Shown one piece after another: positions 34,962-46,791 of a DNA stretch of 64,000 bases (positions are counted from its first letter, which is position 1; every line of letters begins with the position of its first letter). The notes beneath the pieces are model-generated. The model did no database searches. It saw only the letters and a list, made by a program, of their open reading frames with translations, and had not been told where the DNA came from. The position numbers were made by a program, and so were the translations under genes. Source of the stretch: Datisca glomerata (lineage: Eukaryota > Streptophyta > Magnoliopsida > Cucurbitales > Datiscaceae); NCBI GenBank assembly GCA_003255025.1, contig QANY01007467.1, positions 124,001-188,000 of the forward strand. Reading direction: 5' to 3'.

Positions 34962-35782
34962 ACTTGGGAATCAATGGTTTTCTTTTCCCCAACATTTTGC
35001 AAAGTTTCGTTTTGGGTTAGGAGTTGTGGATGGTGCCATTGTTTGAGATGACTCTGATTGTCAGTCTATTATCACTTCTCTTCTCTGATTTAAGAAAAGG
35101 AATTATAGAAAATTTGTGAAATCAATAACCATAGGAAATTAGGTCACTGAATAAAATCTCTCTTTAATCTCTTTTGTGATAGGGCATGTAGGCCAACCTT
35201 TCAATTGCTCATTTATGCATAAATCGTTATTTCTTTTGGTTAAGTAATTATCCATTATTTATTATTATATAATTCCACGTAACTTCTAGATATTGTGGAA
35301 ATTTCAAAACAATCTTTCAGTATGAACAGAGCCACATCCCTTGATTGAATATTTGAAATCTTCTTAAACGAGTATTTGACCATTTGATTGTATTACCAGC
35401 ACCTCTCTAATCAGTCCTTCCTTTCTACAACTTATTTGTTGGAACGAAACAGGTTAAAGCTTAGTTATCTGAACTTAATCACACGAGAATAACAGTAAAG
35501 GAGTGGATTTTGATTTATAATCAGATTTTCGCCAAAGAAACTTAACATCGACATACATAACAAAAATCGTAAATTTGTTTTGTGAAGTGATTGGCATTAC
35601 ACAGGAACCCAGCCAGAAGATGGTAAAATTATAATAACTCTTTCAAGGTTTGATGGCGCAGAAACAAACATGGCCCCTCAGAGAGAGGCAGGGACAGAGA
35701 GATCCAGAAATTGCCGAACTTGGAACATAGCATTCTTCAAGACCATGCTACAGACTTTGGCTCATAAGAAAAGTAGGCTACA
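34962..35782. other. Convergent intergenic region; source of the duplicated 3' flank
   Basis: Contains the 3' UTRs of the two convergent genes. Bases 35272-35586 are the counterpart of the ghost flank at 25666-25960. No other gene is seen. Confidence 0.6.
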
Positions 35783-36961
35783 CTAATTCTTCCTCCCTTC
35801 ACTCAGGATTATGTGGTAGCCGTGCCTGCATTGTCTCAGATTTTCATCTAATAGAACTAGAAGAGTTGGAGAGAACGGATCTTGCTAACATGTTGCAGTT
35901 ACAAGCACAAATGAGGGGGAATGGACTTACGTTGATTTAAATGGAGCGCTGGTTGCTCCAATTGGAGTGCTGAAAGCAACATCTTGAAATGGGCCAGCCA
36001 TCTTTCCGCGAGGAAACCATCCAAGATCTCCACCTTTTTTCCCTGACGGGCACTCCGAGTACTCAGCTGCCAACTGAATATTTGGAGGGAGTAATTAGCC
36101 AAAGGTGTGGAAACTACTCTTGGAAACAACCATATTATTGTCACGATGTTCAACGTAATATGATAATCTATGGAAAACTCTGAATAGAAATCGTCTATTC
36201 TTCTCTTCAACTTTTTTTTTTTCAAGAAGAATCCATTGATATATTAAAATCCACCTTCATCACTTCAATTTCGAGCAAAAGGAATGCAGTTACATCTCGC
36301 AGGCAATGGCCAGACAGACGATAGCGTTTCAAGAATTAAATTTTCAACAAAATCATAGGAGAAGAGACTAAAAAATGTTGTACAATTCAGTTTCCAAGTA
36401 ATAATTCATGTAAACCATCTTACCTTAGCAAATTCAGCTGGAGGAACCTTGTCTCCGTTGCTAAGCCAACCATCCTGCAACTTCTTATGAGCTTCATTTA
36501 TCTTTCCCTGCTTCTCACACAATATATGCCTTGCTAATCACCAAATTGAAAACCCAAAGTAAGCATCTTCATAGTCACAGTAATACAAAAACCCAATCAT
36601 ACAGCATACTAACACATATTCTTCAACTTCTTCCCTCAAGGTATTAACCAGACAGAGAAAACAAAACTCCATTTACAACATAGAGCTCATCAAACTTCAA
36701 CAAACCTCAAAACTAGGAATGCCAACCAAAGCCGGCCAGTGTGTTTCGGAGAAAAAGTACCACCAAATTTTCATAAGTGGACCACTGACAAAAGAGCAAG
36801 AAAGGAGAAATCAGACCTTTGACATAAGTACAAGTACCAAGCCCATCAGCGGACTTCCCAGATTTTCCTTTTCCTTTTGGCGCATTTTCATCGCTCCCAC
36901 TTGCTGCTTGCTTTCCCTTTCCTTTCCCTCCGGATTCCTTCGATTTCGAATCCTTCCCCAT
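35783..36961 (-). CDS. PIN4: Par14/PIN4-type parvulin peptidyl-prolyl cis-trans isomerase
   Basis: Four exons on the minus strand: 36961-36817, 36533-36424, 36073-35931 and 35825-35783, with GT...AG introns and matching phases. They join to a 146-residue frame. The first ~38 residues form a Gly/Lys/Ser-rich basic tail (MGKDSKSKESGGKGKGKQAA), as in Par14/PIN4 proteins, without a WW domain. The parvulin domain follows: YVKARHILCEKQGKINEA with the conserved active-site His, then DGDKVPPAEFAK-like LSNGDKVPPAEFAK, YSECPSGKKGGDLGWFPRGK, FSTPIGATSAPFKS and HGYHIILSEGRKN. Such enzymes isomerise X-Pro bonds and act in nucleus, cytosol or ribosome biogenesis. The start is the ATG at 36961 rather than the in-frame GTG before it. 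The gene converges on mS23 across about 0.8 kb. Confidence 0.9.
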
Positions 36962-37711
36962 CACTTCCTGTTCTCAAAAAGAAAAAACCTAAATTAAAGA
37001 CTTCTCTAGTGAATCTTACCGATGTATAGGCCGCCTTGACGATGATAAACTATGAATTTTCAGTGCCGTGAGACCTAATAGTGCCGTATTATTATAGACG
37101 TCGAGTCTGAGAAGACTCAGAGAAGTGCGTAACGGTGTCGTTCGGCTTGCTCTGGTTTTGTTAGCTTCGGAAGACAGTGGAGTGGGCTGCTCTTGAAAGA
37201 AAAATGGGCTTAATTTTGGGGCTTTCATCAGGTTTGGACAATTTTAAGAAAAAAATACAAAAATAGTCTAAGATAAAGCATAAATAAATAAAAACATGGA
37301 AAATGATACTTTCCAACTCAAAATATAAAAATGTATAAAAAAATTATTTACAAAAATTATATAGAAGTAAATAGGTTATTTACTTTAATCTAACTATTTT
37401 TGTAAAAAAACGTTTTCTAACTATTTTTGCAAAAAAACGTTTTTTTTTAACTATTTTTGCAGTTTGAACCGGAAAATTGGCCACTTTTACCGTTCTCCTT
37501 AAAGAATAGCCATCCAGCCTCCCTTCCCCAACTCAGGCCCGCCCACTAAACACGGGCTTATTCCCCTTCCCCGCCCAATCCCGCCCCCTCACCCCAACCA
37601 ACCCGCATCACCTCGGACTCAACTCCCCAACTCAGGGCCACACCTAGATTACATCAATCTCTTTCCTTCGGTAAGGTACAACTATGACAGTTTGAGCCAC
37701 AACATAATATT
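36962..37711. other. Parvulin upstream region and spacer
   Basis: Holds the 5' UTR and promoter of the parvulin gene. At 37388-37455 a phrase like TAACTATTTTTGCAAAAAAACG is repeated about three times. At about 37515-37625 a C-rich stretch (CCCGCCC, CCCCGCCCAATCCCGCCCCC) stands out from the AT-rich surroundings. No gene was seen. Confidence 0.4.
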
Positions 37712-39630
37712 TTTTCGATCGGTGGTTTTAAAATTAAAGAAAGATAAGTTTGAACCACGAATAGTTCGTGGACAGAATATCAATTTTTTTTTCTAAACCT
37801 TATTTAATCGAGTTAAATAGTTAAAAAATAAAAACAAAAAATGATCAGGCATATCATATATTGAAACGAATAGAAAAATGTTGAAACGATTTTCACATTT
37901 GCAAAATATGAGAGATTTTTTGAATTGACAGAATCCTCGTATTCGTTCTTCACGTTCTTCAAAATTCAAGATCCAAATCTTCAAGCTTGATCTTCAAGAA
38001 CCAAAATCGAAGTACGATATTCAAGAACCAATTTTCCAAAATTTTTTTCACACCAATAACCACTCATTAATTTCAGAAACATATCTCGTGAGAATTTGTT
38101 TAGAAACTGAGTGTGGGCTCTTAAAACGATTGAATAAAAAAATCAAAATTTTTCTTCCTTCAATATGAAATTCGGTGGCAACGTGTGAGGGTGGGGAGGG
38201 GGGAACTCTTTTTCTCTCTCTGTATAATCACACACTGTATTGATCAGTATCAATTATTATGTTCTAGAGTTGTGTTGTATCTAATATAATTCATTTGGCA
38301 ATCAAATTGCTATCACATATATGCAGTTATTAATTTTAAAAATTTGTAAATATACCCCTATATTATTCGCGACCTTAGACTCAAAGGGTTAACTTAGACG
38401 TGTTATGGAACATGTTGAATAGACTAATAATAAATTAGTTTAGAGTAAAAACCGTTTACCTAACTCTAAATCTAAGTGTTACATCTTAAGGGTATTTTCA
38501 TAATTATCTTAATCCTGAAGTGAATACGTAGCTTGACTTAGTTACTTACGATCTTTGATATGTCAAATGGGTGAGTTCAAATTGGTGGACAATATCTCGA
38601 CTGTTGGGATCGTAATTCAACTATGTTGGAGTTACGTAATTCACATACATGAAAATTTATGGTTGGATTGCGAAAGCAACAATATCATCTTATGCTTTAT
38701 TGATGGGTGTGTGAATAAATAAGCCGGGTTTGGTATTCAATGAATTGAGTCATGTGTTTAAGACTTGTGAATTATACGAGACAATTCACTAGTATGTCTT
38801 TCTTACTCACAGTCAATAAAAGAGTTCAAATAATAACAAGAGGAGTAAAATGATAATTTTACATCCCCACTCTTGTCACTGATATTTACGATGTGTAATA
38901 TGTTAAAATATTCTGTGGACCTTGAAATAAAAAAGTTTATTTGCACCAACAGAAAATGTAGTGGGCATTAATTGAGAGTTCATTCGGCATTGAACTTATA
39001 GTGGAGTCGTACGATGTCAGGATTAAATAGGTCATGAGTTTATAAAGATAAATTCGTAGGGTATTTGAATCTTATAACTTTGTTCATGTGAGTCCATTCG
39101 ATCTCAGAAATAGCTCATGAGAACAGGAATTGAAGAAATGATATCAGTTGGACCAAAATGTATTTTGGTGCCAATGAGAATTTCCTACACTCATATGTGA
39201 TGGGTGTTATCACTAATTAATCAAGTGTGATTAATTGTATTGAAATTAATGAATTTATTATTTTCTAATTATTAGATAATTAGTAAATAAAATAAATTAA
39301 TTAATTAACTGATAAAGATCAATTAGATTGATGAATTTTGATATAACACAAACTCCAAGATGATATATACAAAATTCGGCCATGGTGATTATTTTGGGGT
39401 TAATTTTCAGAAATTTAAAATATCCGAACTATTTCAGAAATTTAAAATATCCGAAATTTAAAATATTCTTCTTACGTTGGTAATAGTTTCATGACTTGAG
39501 TAAATTATAAACACATTAATTAAAGGAAAACTTTTATTTATTAATTAAATTCAGTAACACAAAATGTCTGAGAGATAAGTAAATACTCATAATAGTTATT
39601 ACACCATACTTTATGGACATAACTCCAACA
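37712..39630 (-). repeat. Copia C 3' LTR, rearranged
   Basis: Both ends match the 5' LTR in the same orientation (left: AATTAAAGAAAGATAAGTTTG...; right: TTATGGACATAACTCCAACA). The middle, about 38370-39425, matches the 5' LTR only as reverse complement. The first bases (the expected TGTTGGATC) have decayed to TTTTTCGATC. Confidence 0.8.
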
Positions 39631-39644
39631 ATCTCTCTCTTGGA

Positions 39645-42005
39645 CTAAAGTAGGTGTGTACAATCTCGTAACCTCGTGTCCTCCAGATGATCATAAAGAA
39701 TTTTACTACTTAAAGTCTTCATGAATGGATCTGCTAAGTTGTTGACCGTCGATATGTGTGTTACTACAACATCTCTATACTGAACAATCTCTCTAATCAG
39801 GTGATACTTACGCACTATGTGTTCGGATTTTTTATGGCTCTTTGGTTCCTTCGAGTTTGCTACAGCCTCACTGTTATCGCAATAAAGTGTCAATGGGTTG
39901 TCAGCTTCTAGAGGAACTTCCTGAGTCTTCAAGAACTTTCTAAGCCATACTGCCTCCTTAACAGCTTCACAAGCTGCCATAAATTCAGCTTCCATGGTAG
40001 AATCAACAATGCAAGATTAGTTGATACTTCTCCATACAACTGCTCCACCGTTCATGATGAACACCGTTCCTAAAGTGGACCTACTAGAATCCTTGTCTGC
40101 TTGGAAATCAGAATTAGTAAACCCTGTCATATTCATGTCAATACTTGAATACACAAGCATGTAGTTCCTTATTCTCCTCAGATACTTAGGATATGCTTGA
40201 CGGTATTCCAATGCTCGATTCCAAGATTAGATTGGAACGACTCACCATGTCCACGACATAGTAAATTTCTAGCCTAGTGTAAAGCATCGCGTACATGAAG
40301 ACTTCCTATGGCCGAGGTATAGGAAATATTTTTCATGTCTTCTTCTTCTTGAGGAGTCTTGGGAGACTGCTCCTTGGAGAGACTGACTCCATGTCTTAAA
40401 AAAAAAACATATCCCTTCTTGGAGTCTTGCAAACTGAAGCGATTCATCACTTTATCAATATAAGATTCTTGAGATAGTGAGAATTTCTGTTCTTCCTATC
40501 TCGAAAGATCTGAATACCTAAGACAAATGCAGCTTCTCCAAGATCCTTTATATCAAATTGCTTTGCAAGCCAAATCTTAACATCAGATAATTTTGCTACA
40601 TCATTTTCAATGTGTAGAATATCATTTACGTACAAGACTAGAAAAACCACTTTATCTTCATGTATCAGCTTATACACACATGGTTCACCCACTAACTGTT
40701 CAAAATCAAAGTTCTTGATAGTTACGTTGAATCTAATATTCCACGACCGTGAGGCTTGCTTAAGTCCATAAATGGAATTTAGCTATTCGCAAACCTTGCC
40801 CACTTGGCTTTTTCCCATGAACTCATCTAGTTGAGCCATATAAATGCGTTCTTCATGATTGACATTCAGAAAAGAAGTCTTGACGTCCATCTGCCAGAAT
40901 TGAGGGCAGCAACAATAGACAGGAGAATTCGGATGGATTTAAGCATGGCTACCTGCAAGAATGTATCCTCATAATCTATACATTCTTTTTAGGTATGGCC
41001 ATTGGCTACTAGCCTATCAATATCTCCACATTTTCATCCGGACCTCCATTTTTCTTATAAATCCATTTACGCCCTACGAGTTTTACCCCTTTAGGAGGAT
41101 CTAAAAGTTTCCAGACTTTGTTCGAGTACATCAATTATATGCCAATGTTCATGGCTTCTTTCCATATATTTGCGTTAGGACCAACTATGACCTGAGAGTA
41201 GGAGACATGTTCATCATGAAACTTATATGAGATTGTTGTTAAGGCATCTCTATAAGACATCTACCTGTCTGGCTGTCGCACAACCCTACCACTATGTCGA
41301 GGCTCCACAGGCTCTGGCCTCTGTTGTGGTTCTTTCATTATTGAATCAGAAACAGTTCCTGATTGGGGAGTCGGTATCCTCCCACTCAATAATTCCTCTA
41401 GCACAAGAGTGCTTCTCAGCTTCACACTTCTTATATAGTCTTTCTCAAGAAAGCGTGCATTCGTGCTAACGAATATTTTCTTGTCAGTTAGACTACAAAA
41501 GATGTGTCCCTTCGCTCCCTTGGGATACCCTACAAACATGTATAATTCTGATCGACTGGTCAACTTTCATGTCTTCGGTTTCAGAACATGTGCTGGGCAC
41601 CCCCATATTCTAAGGTGGTTAATTGACGACTTTCGTCCATTTCATCTTTCATATGGCATGCCAGACATCGTTTTCGACGGATATTAGTTTAGAATATATG
41701 CTGATGTTTTCAAGGCATATCCCCAGAACGAATCTGGGAGGGATGAGTAACTCATCATGGATCTAATCAGAGCCATTAGAGATCAATTCATTCTCTCTGA
41801 CACACCATTTTATTATAGAGTGTTAGGTGCTGCAAGCTAAGAAAGAATATCTTATTCCTTAAGAAAGTTTTCGAATTCTCCTAGCAAGTACTCTCCACCA
41901 TGATCAGATCGTAGTGTTTTGATTTGTTTTTCTAATTGCTTCTCAACACGATGTATTTCATGTGTCGATGTTGTATAAATATATTGCTGAACCGTCCCAT
42001 GTTTG
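39645..42005 (-). pseudogene. Copia C pol: integrase, RT, RNase H
   Basis: From right to left: integrase core remains (QIKTLRSDHGGEYLLGEFE; SDSFWGYA-like PDSFWGYA), the post-integrase YMFVGYPKGAKGHIFCSLTD block with HSGRVVRQPDR, RT (CVYKLIHEDKVVFLVLYVND with the catalytic YVDD changed to YVND, then FDIKDLGEAAFVLGIQIFRD), and RNase H (MNMTGFTNSDFQADKDSSRS; MEAEFMAACEAVKEAVWLRK; NLADPFMKTL). Stops and frameshifts break it repeatedly. The protein would copy and insert the element if intact. Confidence 0.85.
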
Positions 42006-42009
42006 AGTT

Positions 42010-42191
42010 ATGAACCACTTCATTGACATGAAGAAGTACCTATTCAAATATTTGACAAAAAGACTCAGGTTTTACGAACTAAAGAGATCCATTTGGTGAA
42101 GGTGCTTTGGAAGAATCATGAGGTTCAAGAAGCCACATGGGAACGTGAAGAAGAAATTTGGACTCGTTATCCAAACCTTTTTGAAGATTGA
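42010..42191 (+). pseudogene. Gypsy pol C-terminus with chromodomain
   Basis: Reads EEVPIQIFDKKTQVLRTKEI, then HLVKVLWKNHEVQEATWERE and YPNLFED before TGA at 42189-42191. The VKVLW-NH---EATWE core is the chromodomain signature of Del/Tekay-type chromoviruses, where it targets integration to heterochromatin. An in-frame stop lies near 42020. Confidence 0.85.
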
Positions 42192-42237
42192 CTCGGAAAT
42201 ATTTTTGAGGATGAAAATTCTCATAAGGAGGGGAGGA

Positions 42238-44800
42238 TATAAGACCCAACTTTTCTGGTTAATATACTAGCTAGCTGACAATGTTTTGCTCTTTCATAAT
42301 TACTTTGATTAATATTGCTCCAGATTAAGTGACTATAGTATATGCATTCTTATACGGTTATATTATATTATTTTGTCGTTAACACAATGTTTGTGGTAGC
42401 TGTAGAATTATGTATTGATCATATTATAAGTTTTATGTAGATATAAGATAAACCAAACTTTTATTTCAAACTGAAAACATTGTTAAGTTGTTCTGAATTT
42501 GAATTCAGATTTATTTTCAAATATGATAACAAAAAAATCACATTTTGGATTCAATCCTTATCTACAACTTCGGTTGTTGATAATACAACAACTTCGATTT
42601 AACTCACAGTTTTACTACAATAGAAATGCGTTTAATAAGTACTTATTTTAAAATCTATTAATATATTAATAAGCACACACAAAAAAACTTGGGCATATGC
42701 CCCACTTTGCATTTCAAATTAGGTGTTTTTTCCTTCTTCCACTATTTTCATTTTTTAGTTTCTCCCTCCCTCCCTCCCTCTCTCTCACCCCCTCTCCAAC
42801 TCCCTACAACGGTTGTAAAGGGAGTTTTCCATGAGATTGAAAACTCATAATCTCTTAATCAAGAAATCTCTACTTCCTTATTCCCTTTTTGCCTCTTCTA
42901 TTATAATTAAATCCCACATCCTTTTTGCTCCTTAACGATCAACTATAAAATACCGATAATTTGTTCTCTTACTCTCATAAATCAAGAAATTTTATATATT
43001 TCAGAAAAATCGTTTCATTATCGACCTTCTATATTTTGAAGAGATGGTTTCGCTCTTTCGCTTCCTTGGGTTATTAAACTTGTTATTGGTACGTTTATTT
43101 CTCTTCATGTTGAATTATACACAAATATAATTGTATTAGTTTAATGTCATATAATATAAAGTTTAAATAATGGTTACTATTTTGTGAATATAGAAATAAT
43201 CGTTGTTGTCTATTCCGATAAAAATTCTAACAGTACGCCTATAATGATTTTCGTTTACTAAGAAGTTATTGATAAAAAAGTCTGAAAATATTATTAATAT
43301 CATATAAGACATTAAAATTTGGGAAAAAAATATATGCATGGTGAAAATAGTTTTTTTTTTCAAATCTTCTTCAGAAACGTGAATATTAAGGACATATCAC
43401 TTCATCTTCATGGCTTCGTTTCTACCATAAATTACATCCTTTTGGCCCAAATATTTTACAGTAGTTTTTTTATCATATGTAAATATAGTTCTGTAAATTT
43501 TTGTAATTTTTAGATTAGATTTGATATTTTAAATGAGTAGTTAAACTTGTAAATCTGAATTTCATTTTACTGCCAGACAGACCTTAGTTGATGATGATTT
43601 TTCAATACAAAAATACGTTCAAAAAATTATAAATTTTTAAATCAAGATCTATGAGACATGTATTAACATTAAAAATTAACATTTGTAATTTTTTATGTTC
43701 GGCACAATTTATAATGAATTTTCAAAACCAGACATCCAAACTGCTTTCTTTCGTTAATGTTTGAAAATATCTAAGAATGAACATTTTCTCCTTTATCCTT
43801 TCAGGGCTTGAACTTTAGGAACTTACAGAGGTATATAAGGTTAGTGAAATATTCGTATGTAATTGTTTGCATTGTATGGCTGAAAATATATAATAGAACT
43901 ATGTTTATGTTTTGTGATGTATAGTGTACTATGATGTTTCTTTCTTCATAACATTATTCAATTATGGTACTGATGCATTTTTTATATGGTATGTTTGATG
44001 AATTATTATATGTTGGAAGATAAGAATAAATGTTAAATGAATGCATGAAGAATTAATTATGTTCCATTAACCCATTCTGCTCTATTTGCCTTATCCTTCG
44101 GGAAATGTCTCTGTTTGCCTAATCCTTAGGAATATGGTCTCTATTATATGCTTTGGTTAGTTTTGTGGGAAAGCGTTATCGCAACTGGTTCCACCTCTTC
44201 GAAGGTGCGGAGTTGTACTCGTGTGAAAAGTCACATGTATTTACCGCACAGCTAACAATTACTGACGAGTAATCTCTATTCTGGGACTGGTTCCAAACTC
44301 TAATGGAAATTGGCAAGCGAACTCTATAAGAAAGATCTGAGAAGTATGCGTGTGTTACGATTTGTATGTGACTGTGAACGCTGTTTTGTTTTGCATATGT
44401 GATATTTTACTCACTGAGTATATTTTTATATACTCACTCTGTTTTATTATAAATTTTCATATGATGATAACATTAATGATGAGTTTATTATTGAAGAGGT
44501 CCAGAGTCTCTGGCAACGGACGAGAGTCATCGAGTCGAATTTAAAAGAATTAGTAATTGTTTATTTGATGTTGGGTTTTATTTAAATTAAATCGTGAGAC
44601 TTCAAAAACACATACTATTAGGTTCTTGAATGTTTTAAGTAAAATTTCTTTTTATGTAATTATGAATTTGATGAAGGATTTGATTTTCTACAATATGTCA
44701 TTTATCTAGTATGAGTTAGTTAAAAAAATTTGACCTAGTTTCTGCGATGTTTTTGGTAAATTATTTAACTAAAACTTGGTTAAATTTTCAGTATGTTACA
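42238..44800 (+). repeat. Gypsy chromovirus LTR
   Basis: It begins TATAAGACCC right after the polypurine tract, where TGTAAGACCC is expected, and ends TATGTTACA, giving (TG)TAA...TTACA ends. It contains phrases typical of such LTRs (ACCGCACAGCTAACAATTACTGACGAG in sections near 44243-44270; TACTCACTGAGTATAT near 44406). A CCCT/CT-rich microsatellite lies at about 42762-42790. Confidence 0.65.
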
Positions 44801-46776
44801 TGTATTTTTCTACCATCAGCACGATATCAAAATTATATTTTCAATCTACGTAATTTTCACCAATAAGTTTATTCGCATTTAAGATAGTTGATAGTGAGGA
44901 CAACGACATGATTACTGAAAAGAATAAACAAAATGGTGTAAATAAATACTCAATCATTTAGGAAAGTATGATGTATGATGCAAATACTTAAATATTAAAA
45001 ATCCAATAAAAAATATTTCTTTCATGATGTTACGAATCAACAATGATAGCTTGTCTAATCTAAGGTCATCATTCAAGCTACCTCCTATGACATCGAGACT
45101 CCCCTTGTTTGGTTAACGTTTCTCAAGATGCCACTACATTTAGATTAACCAATCACCAATGGTTTTGGTCACCTTAGCCCATATGAAGGATTTCAATGTT
45201 TCGATCTAAATGTTTAACCAACGCATCAGGTTTAAAGGCTACTATGAACTAATAGTCTGTCTAGGGACGGTCCTGCCTCACCACTTTTTTTACAAACTTT
45301 AACTTCTCAAGCATTTGATGACTCAAAGCTACAAGATTCTCAAGTTTTTCACACTGAGGAGAGGACCACTAGAGCGGCTCTAAACCATTCCCAGTATCAC
45401 GATCAAGTTTACGTTGTCGGACTTATGAACATTTCAATGTAAACGAGCGTCCCACTTAGTTTTTGAAAAAAAATATTTTTCGTTGCTTTTTCAAAAAACA
45501 TAACTCTTAATATATTTGAAAAACAAGTTTCAAAATTTTATAAAATGTATTTAAATTATAACCCATTATAAATTTGAACTATAATGATGCATACATGCTA
45601 CATGAAATTTTGATATTGACGTATCCCTATTTTTATATGACATGTTATATGATGATGTGTAATAAATCATTGATTCAAAACTAACCTCCCTATTGGTTCA
45701 TTTCTAATTACAACCTATAAAAAGAATAATAATTTAAATAATAGTAGTTATGACGTCTATAATTGTCTCATTGTCCTATAAGAAGTCCCACCATTTTGTA
45801 AATATATACAAAGTCCATTCTCATTTTAAAATTCAAATTTAAAATTTAAAATTCAAAATTCAAATTTAAAATTTAAAATTTAAAATTCAAAATTCAAATT
45901 TAAAATTTAAAATTTAAAATTCAAATTTAAAATTTCAAAATTTAAATTCCAAAATCAAATTTTAAGTATTCAAAATTTAAATTTTGATCAAAACTCTTAA
46001 TTTAAGGAAAACTAGTTTCCTACTTAAATAATTTCATTAATTATTCTTTTAAAATTTAAAAGATAAAAAGATAAATGAATAATTATCTTTTAAATTCAAA
46101 ATTCAAAATATAAAATAGATAAAGAGATAATTATTCTTTTGAATTCAAAATCCGAATGATAAAAGGATAAAATAGATAATTATATTTTGAATTCAAAATT
46201 CAAATGATAAATAGATAAAATTAGATTATTGTCTTTCGAATCTTAATTATATTTTATCATTTTAAAATCTAAAATTCAAAAATTTAAAGATAAAAGATGA
46301 GATTAGGGTTTCAAAAATTCTAGTCACTACGCAGGAAACGGTAGTGGACAGCAGGAGACGGTATGGCACGGTGACGGGTGGTCCGCCAGCGGCGTTCTGA
46401 CAACTTTTCCGGTGAATTTTTTCGGTGACAATTTTCAGTGACTTTTCCAGGCAACGTTTTTCAGCGGCAGTTTTCTGGTTGTGGCAACTTTCTGCGAATG
46501 GTGTTTTCTGGTGGTTTTCGAGGCGGCGACGACTATACATCGAATTTATCAAAAATTATAACTTTAGAATAAAATAAATTACATAAAATCTTATGACTCA
46601 AATCCTGCGTACATCAATGCTAAATTGAAAGCAAAAACGCCTAGAGTCAATAGATAAATATCCATTCATATAACACATTCAAATATATTTGAATCTACCA
46701 TACACAAATATATTCCAATATCAACAAATTTATCGATATGTTCGTTTCAAATATTTATATGCATAATGAAGAATTT
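44801..46776 (-). other. Copia C leader/gag region, unreadable
   Basis: By position this should hold the leader and gag of Copia C, but no gag motif could be read. At about 46340-46520 short TTTTCCGGTGA/TTTTTCGGTGAC/TTTTCAGCGGC phrases recur in a GC-richer patch. Confidence 0.4.
45825..46240. repeat. AT-only low-complexity array (AAATTTAAAATTC-type)
   Basis: AAAATTCAAATTT and AAATTTAAAATTT alternate with little other sequence from 45828 to about 45985. More diffuse TTCAAAATTC phrases with AGATAAAATAGATAA units continue to about 46240. Near-palindromic AAATTT cores allow many small hairpins. Confidence 0.8.
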
Positions 46777-46790
46777 GACTCTGGTACCAA
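46777..46790 (-). other. Copia C primer-binding site
   Basis: On the minus strand TTGGTACCAGAGTC lies one base from the end of the 5' LTR. It matches the plant initiator tRNA-Met primer-binding site (TGGTATCAGAGC) at most positions. This fixes the element's orientation and identifies 46792-48746 as the 5' LTR. Confidence 0.8.
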
Positions 46791-46791
46791 T

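Larger units (their letters stand above)
42010..44800 (+). mobile_element. Chromodomain Gypsy 3' end nested in Copia C
   Basis: Consists of a pol C-terminus with chromodomain, a polypurine-like AAGGAGGGGAGGAT, and a long LTR. Everything upstream of the chromodomain is absent. Orientation is opposite to that of Copia C. Confidence 0.7.

Noticed and set aside
36966..37020. Possible 5'-UTR intron of the parvulin gene (GTAAGATT ... GAGAACAG on the minus strand)
   Set aside because: It would be only about 50 bases, shorter than usual plant introns.
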